In this document: piece by piece, positions 58,400 to 64,000 of the stretch
Numbering within the stretch: the stretch's first letter is position 1
Layout: every line of letters begins with the position of its first letter
Source of the DNA: Sipunculus nudus
Lineage: Eukaryota > Annelida > Sipuncula > Golfingiida > Sipunculidae
Assembly (NCBI GenBank): GCA_026874595.1
Contig: CM049306.1
Location: forward strand, 57,542,019-57,606,018
Direction: 5' to 3'
Length of the DNA: 64,000 nt
Program-made: the position numbers and the translations under genes
The notes under the pieces: model-generated
What the model saw: the letters and a program-made list of their open reading frames with translations, nothing else
Told to the model about the DNA's origin: nothing
Database searches by the model: none

Positions 58400-59640
58400 T
58401 AACGTAACCTTTGTTCACTTAATGGTAACTAGTGTATCTTTTCATAGGGAAACTGGTTATTTTAGATAATTACTGCATATTTACCACCAGAATAACATTA
58501 TGTTGCCCTATTTATTATAATTTAATTAAAACCTACATTTTTACCCCCCAATAAATCAACAGATTCTGATGAAAATAGTTTTTAGATATACATGCAGTCA
58601 TTGTCTTTTGTGATAGAATACTTTTATTTAATTGATTTATTTAACACTAAACACTTTTAAATATTGAAATAAATAGAAATAAAGCTGACTTTTTAACCTT
58701 TTTTTTAAATTATCTGCACAACTTAAATAATTAGTTTTGTACAAATTATTTTATTTCATTAAATACCTTTTGTAACAAATTTTAGATAGCTGATTGCACA
58801 GCATGCATAAAAGTTATTTTATTGCTTTTCCTTTTTTTTATAATTTTATAACGCTGATTACTGGATGCTTTTCAGCCTGTTATTTAAGTAACAAATTTGG
58901 AATATTGTTAGCATATAAAAGCAACAACTAAAATATTATTTGATAATAAAATTATACTTATATATCTGTTAATTAAATGCATTTTGTCCATAATTTTGAC
59001 AGTCGATGTTTCTCATTAAATAATCAGGATATTGTTAATTTAAAATATATATTGTGGAAGTTACTTTTCATAGACAAATTGGCCAACTCTGCAGAAGAAA
59101 ATTAGGTCAAAGAAAGTGACTTAATCCTGGAAAGATCCCCTTGGAAACGTGAAATTAAAGAAAACTTCGAAACATCCGAGGTCCGACACAAGCGGGTTTT
59201 GTTTAGTTATAATTTTACTAGAGTTGTCCGGAATATCGAGTCTGTAACTACTACATAAGCGGGGTTTCACTGTAATTTATTTTTTATATGTCCAGATGTG
59301 ATTATATATATATTAGGATCTCACTGGAACACTAAATTTATTAGGAATATTGGGCAAATTTTCATGGGATTTAATTTTTAAGCTGACATGGCCATATATT
59401 TAACTGTTGAGAAATATAACATTTACACATTTCTGTGTTTTTTTTAAATGTATCTTTTCATATAACATTACTATTCTTCTCCTTATTGCCACATTAAATG
59501 GTGTCATACCACAGGTTTCACTAATACACATTACACATGCAATGTATACCCGATTGGCTTGTTTAACATCCTTATCAAATTTGGTTTATGCTCATTTGAC
59601 AATGGAAAATTGTAAAATAGAATTGCTTCTTAGCTTTTCA
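58400..59640. other. AT-rich sequence without a gene
   Basis: Very AT-rich stretch with long A/T runs. I see no coding signal or clear repeat. Confidence 0.55.
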
Positions 59641-59647
59641 AATGCTA

Positions 59648-59649
<2 letters not shown>

Positions 59650-59708
<59 letters not shown>
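59650..59708. repeat. (TA)n microsatellite
   Basis: About 58 bp of TA dinucleotides with one C interruption. It creates a spurious YIYIYI frame. Confidence 0.93.
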
Positions 59709-59709
<1 letters not shown>

Positions 59710-59753
59710 CAGACGAAATAAGTATATTTTGCATTTGCTAAAATTTTCCAAAA

Positions 59754-59793
59754 TTCAGCTGAGCGACGTGACCCATGGGCCTCTTGTTTTTAT
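59754..59793 (-). repeat. Solo left end of the CAGCTGAG-ended element
   Basis: On the - strand it reads 'acaagaggcccatgggtcac' 'gtcgctcagctgaat', the left end of the family without the rest of the element. Confidence 0.65.
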
Positions 59794-60342
59794 TTTGGGC
59801 CGAACTATTTTAGATTTGTTTCTCTCACCCTAATATAGGTTCAATTGATTTAATTATTATTTAATTATTATTTCAAATGTTTGTTAACAAGGTAATTATT
59901 GTGTAACTGGTATACTGTTCTATTTAGTATCTCTTGATACAATCCAGCTTTAAATTACCATGTACATGTAGTTTGTAATTTTATTTGCCACTGTATGTAA
60001 ATACAATTTGTACAAACAACACACTTTTAAAAAAGTTCAAGTAACTTCGTTTTATATATATATACATATTTGAAAAGCGACCTGCTATTTCGGAGGAGCG
60101 AATCTTTCAATAGGTGGTGTTGGTTGCAGTATGCAACAAAAGAAAGTATGCCTATCTCTCAAACTTGTACATTATCGGGATCTTAATTCATGGAACAAAT
60201 TAAAGGGACGAGTTGTCGGTTGTCGCAAGGCACTGTGAGTTACCCTCGGAAACACTTGCACATGCATCGGGAACACCCCTCAGTTCAGTTAGGCGGAGCC
60301 AGGTGGCACTGCATGTAGTTTTTAACTGCCTTGTACCAATCA

Positions 60343-61775
60343 CAGACAAAGTCGGGGGATACTATGTTTTCATACCGGTCCCGCCACCGCTGCATATAAA
60401 TTTTGTTGGCGCGATAATTCAAAAACTAATTCACGGATCTTTACCAAACTTGGTATATGTATAGATATGGGTGAGAGGACGACGCCTATTCAAAATGAGG
60501 TCATGACCTTTATTAGGAGAGTGTCCTTGACCTTGAATAGGTCCCATTTTGGGGAAAATCACACAAATTCTTAAATCTTGCATGGATTGATCCAAAAATC
60601 AAGTTAATCGAAGATCATGGATAGGGTTATCATGTTTCAGAAACTGGTGGCGCCATCTATTATTCTTTACTTGTTTTCGTGCCTTTTAATACCCCCAAAA
60701 TTGCCACTTGACAGTACTGTGAGCAATTTAAGTCAAAAACTAATGGACAGATTTCTTTTATATTATGCATATACGTGTACATAGATATAGGTTATGGGAT
60801 GATGTTTATTTAAATTGGGGTCATGACCTTTCCTGTAAGAGTGGCCTTGACCTTGAATATTCCCATATTTGGTGAAATTCACACAAAATCTTTAATATCT
60901 CGGTAAGGGATACGTGGAATGATCCAAAAATCAAATTGATCGAAGATCTTGGATAGCTTTGTCTTTTGCAGAAGACAGGTGGCGCCACCTTGTGTCGTTT
61001 TCTTGTTAAAATGATGTTAACGCAATAACTTTGTAAGAAATTGAGGTACAGTCACCAAACCCACAGGTTTGATGCATCTTATCAACGGCTAGGTCAAGTT
61101 CGAACATGGATGACCTTGATGCATTTTTTCAAGGTCACAGCAGCGATTATGCTAAAATGATAGAAGGGCATTAACTCAAAAAGAATTTGTGGTACAGTCA
61201 CCAAACCCACAGTTTAGATGCACCTTATCAAGGGCTAGGCCAATTTCGAATATGGATTACCTGCATTTTTCAAGGTCACAGAGGCGATAACGCTGAGATT
61301 TCTTTCATATCATGCATATATATATATATATATTTAAGTTAATCTTTTTTAATTTAAATTTTTAAATAATTTTTTTTTAATCTTGGATTGTTTTGTCTTC
61401 TGTAAAATACAGGTGGCGCCACCTTGTGTCGTTTTATTGCTTTCGCACCTTGAAATACCCCACCATTGCCACTTCATAGCACTGTGAGCATGATAAATTG
61501 AAAACAAATGGACAGATATCTTTCATATCATGTATATAGACATGGGTTACGAAATGAGATATATTTCAATTTGGATCATGACCTCTCCTATGAGAGTGAC
61601 CTTTACCTTAAATATGCCCATACTTATAAGAAACCATGGTGGCTAGCCAAGTGTCAGTCTCTGCATTTGAATTCAAGATGGGATCCTATTCTTCGAGGCT
61701 GGGGGGAAGGGGGGGGGGGAGGGGGGTTAATTATCTGGGGATACTTTGGCACCTGCGGTGCCAAGAAATATCTAG
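60343..61775 (+). mobile_element. Helitron-like non-autonomous element, copy 4
   Basis: The left part is 'cagacaaagtcgggggatac' and the right end is 'atctggggatactttggcac' followed by the hairpin TTGGCACCTGCGGTGCCAA, 'gaaatat' and CTAG, then T. The G-rich run at 61701-61727 sits about 45 bases before the end, as in the other copies. The interior has three or more diverged blocks with 'gaccttgaccttgaatat' and three GGTGGCGCCA palindromes. No Rep/helicase frame, so non-autonomous. Confidence 0.8.
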
Positions 61776-61894
61776 TTTTAGCTGGAATGAAAGCGAGTCC
61801 TTGATATTGCCATATGTTGTCAAATATAAAGCTAACTTTAATAATGAGACTTCACCATGAAAATTAGTTTTAAGGCAATCCATAAAGTCATTTC

Positions 61895-61980
61895 TGAGAA
61901 AAACAAAGTTCCACCAAAGAGTTGCAGGACTTCGGAGATGACGGTCCCTGGTTTGAACCCAGCCGGTGCCACAATAGCAT
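61895..61980 (+). repeat. Possible tRNA-derived SINE fragment
   Basis: 'ctggtttgaacccagccggt' contains a B-box-like GGTTTGAACCC, as in tRNA-derived SINEs. No clear A box or cloverleaf can be drawn, so it is not called a tRNA. Confidence 0.3.
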
Positions 61981-62049
61981 ATTGGTGTAATCTCGTTGAA
62001 CCTCAGAGATTCGCTCTGATGTCTTAACGACAAGTTATGACTTCTGGAT

Positions 62050-63660
62050 TATTCCTGACCCCGTGCATATAAAAACCTGAAATCCAGGAGGCTTAATAAT
62101 AACATCATTATAATCGTATGGATACCTTCATCCTCATTCAATAGACAGTTCCACCAACAGGCCATGGACCTATCCTTTAAAAAAAGAAGAAAAAAGTCGC
62201 AGGTGGCGCCACGAGTTTTGTACATTCCAAATGGCTATCGGTTGTTTTTGCATACCAAACTTAAGAAAAATACAGTTACCTTACAGCTACCGCACCCACA
62301 CACATTAGGTATACATGTACTTGAGAATTCTGATAATTTAATTATAAAACGTACTCGTTACTGCAGTTTGATAAAGATTCCGTATTCTGACCAGTGTTTA
62401 TAGGCATTCTGCACGTCAAAGAAATGCGTATATACTTTATTTGGTTATCCATCCTATACTTTGTTTCCATGTTGACTCAAAACTGCATTTAAAAGTAAAT
62501 CAATTAAAGGGGCCTAATCACCTATAAAGCATGTTGAATATATACAACAAATGACTTGTTCCCTTTTAAATAAATCTGTACCTGCCAAAATATTGCCTTG
62601 AAACCAGTTGCTTACTCCTGTAAACGAGAGTAAAATACTGTGGACCGGGCGCCTTCACTAGTTTCAACATATACACAGCGCGTTGGGCCGTGTGCATCGC
62701 GGAGCCACAACACGTGTCAATCAGGAGAGCCCTGACTGACTTGGACAAAAAAATGTGATATGTTCCTGTTGGCTGAACCACCGCGTGTTGCTGCTCCCTG
62801 TCGGACTCCGGTCACGCGGCATATTATAGTAAACGGGCACACGTGGATTGTGTTTACCAACACGTAGAGCCATAACAAGGTGTTAAACGGCCATATGCGA
62901 GGTACTGAGACTGGTGTGCTGTGTGCTGGTAGAGCTTTGCTTGGGTAACTTTTGTATAAAGCAAAACTGAACTGACAGTGTAAAAGAATAGGCATGGTAT
63001 TCCACCTGATTATGTCCCTTTAATTAATGAAGGTACCAGATCTCTTGTAAAGAGTAAATGGCTTATTAAGATTAGTGAGATTGCAGGTGGCACCACCAGT
63101 TTTTGTCTGCACAATTGTACTGAAACCCGGATCAGTATCGGTATTTCTTATTTGTATGCCCTACTTTACATGTCTTTGAGTTAAAAGTGGGCGTTGAGTT
63201 GGGAATATATATATCTCGGGAATAAAACATGGATTCATCCATCCTTTCGTTTAATAAATACATTTAATTTTTACAGATTATAACATTCTCTGACATGTAT
63301 ATATAGATATGGTCATGCATGCAAATTCAATATAATTTTTTAAAATGATTTCATAATTATCACGTCTTCTAAAGAAATGAGTTAGTATTGTACCTCCACA
63401 AGGAGGCGAGGTATTGTGATTTGCATGTTTGTTAATAACTTCACTCAGAAAAGTTATGAACCGGTTCCGATGAAATTATGAGGCGGATGATGGTATTAAC
63501 TGTCAATTACATTTGGAAGGTATCATCTGTATCACCATAAAATGTTTTAAAGTAAACAGGTTTACCATTTTGAGATTGAGCAATTTATTTACCCTTGCAC
63601 AGGTATATTTAGGCCTACTATTACTAGGAGCCACGTTTGTCTTCGAGCTCACGTGCAGCG
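62050..63660. other. Low-copy sequence without a gene
   Basis: No supported exon. 62640-62900 is somewhat GC-richer with CpG-containing text ('cggactccggtcacgcggca'), which might be a promoter or exon of a neighbouring gene, but I could not define splice sites or a frame. Confidence 0.4.
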
Positions 63661-63681
63661 CAAGTGTGACCAAGCTATTTA

Positions 63682-64000
63682 AGGAAAAAAAAAAGAAAAA
63701 AGGTATGGTTCTCAGGCACTTTTTTTTTCAGAAGTCAGTGCGGGCGGGCGGGTTTTTTATTACCTTTTTTTGTGTATTTCGATAAAAATGTCATATGATC
63801 AGGGAAAAGCATGATAATAACATAATTTTTTTTCTAAACGGCTAAAATCACTACATTACAAAGGAAAACTGAACACAATTGTATTATTTTATCTTCTTGA
63901 AAGATAATAATTAAAATATAAATGTTTGATTGGTGGTGGGGGGGGGGGGGGGTTAAAGTTGACGCGGGCGGTGCCTGAGAACCATACCTTTTATTTTTTA
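63682..64000 (+). mobile_element. PIF/Harbinger-like MITE, copy 3, cut by the window end
   Basis: After 'ctatttaa' the left end is GGAAAAAA... then 'aaggtatggttctcaggcac'; the right inverted repeat 'gcctgagaaccatacctttt' runs to the window edge. The same orientation as copy 1. It contains 'gtgcgggcgggcggg' and a run of about 15 G at 63938-63952 where copy 1 has 'gcaggggttc'. Confidence 0.8.

Noticed and set aside
59600-59833. Frames with YIYIYI runs.
   Set aside because: They are translations of the TA microsatellite.
61895-61980. A tRNA gene suggested by a B-box-like GGTTTGAACCC.
   Set aside because: No convincing A box, acceptor stem or anticodon arm can be paired; a SINE remnant is the most that can be said.

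Overview
The window is AT-rich nuclear DNA from a metazoan. All protein evidence is animal, the genes carry GT-AG (and two GC-AG) introns, and 3' UTRs and introns are long. Dispersed repeats rich in 'gaccttgacctttgacc', 'cagctgag' and 'ggtggcgccacc' strings suggest a lophotrochozoan, most likely a bivalve or other marine mollusc. The taxon is an inference; the animal origin is not in doubt. Three genes can be supported. (1) On the + strand, 1598-9831 holds the last five coding exons of an AHCYL1/AHCYL2-type (IRBIT family) S-adenosylhomocysteine hydrolase-like protein; its 5' part lies before the window. (2) On the - strand, eight coding exons from 30908 down to 21900 encode a complete 492-residue nuclear respiratory factor 1 (NRF1, the P3A2/erect-wing family). 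Probable non-coding 5' exons lie near 40.7-40.9 kb and perhaps at 58.1 kb. (3) On the - strand, 57203-55932 is one uninterrupted 423-codon reading frame for mitochondrial isobutyryl-CoA dehydrogenase (ACAD8), in the presumed upstream region or first introns of NRF1.

Layout: 1-1.43 kb, a two-monomer satellite inside an AHCYL intron; 1.6-9.8 kb, AHCYL 3' exons with repeat-filled introns; 9.8-14.8 kb, AHCYL 3' UTR and low-copy sequence; 14.9-17.8 kb, a 2.9 kb interspersed element carrying a MITE; 17.8-21.9 kb, convergent intergenic DNA and the NRF1 3' UTR; 21.9-30.9 kb, NRF1 coding exons; 31-40.7 kb, an intron with TATTAC arrays, a perfect 43-bp palindrome, a 144-bp tandem array, a Helitron-like copy and a 277-bp tandem array; 40.7-40.9 kb, candidate 5' UTR exons; 43-50.7 kb, nested copies of the CAGCTGAG-ended element and other repeats; 51-55.9 kb, mostly low-copy DNA; 55.9-57.2 kb, ACAD8; 57.7-58.4 kb, a GC-richer promoter-like block; 58.4-64 kb, AT-rich DNA, another Helitron-like copy and a MITE cut by the window end.

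Functionally, NRF1 is a transcription factor for nuclear genes of mitochondrial function, ACAD8 is a mitochondrial valine-catabolism enzyme, and AHCYL proteins are regulatory AHCY paralogues (in vertebrates, modulators of IP3 receptors and ion transporters). From general knowledge, AHCYL2 and NRF1 are near neighbours on human 7q32, so the AHCYL-NRF1 proximity here looks like ancient microsynteny. I see no prokaryotic genes, operons, CRISPR arrays, rRNA, or a convincing tRNA, and no intact transposase or reverse transcriptase. The most notable non-genic signals are the MITE with a paralogous empty site, the Helitron-like ends, the self-nested element, the perfect palindrome, and the recurrence of one GGTGGCGCCACC palindrome across unrelated repeat families.
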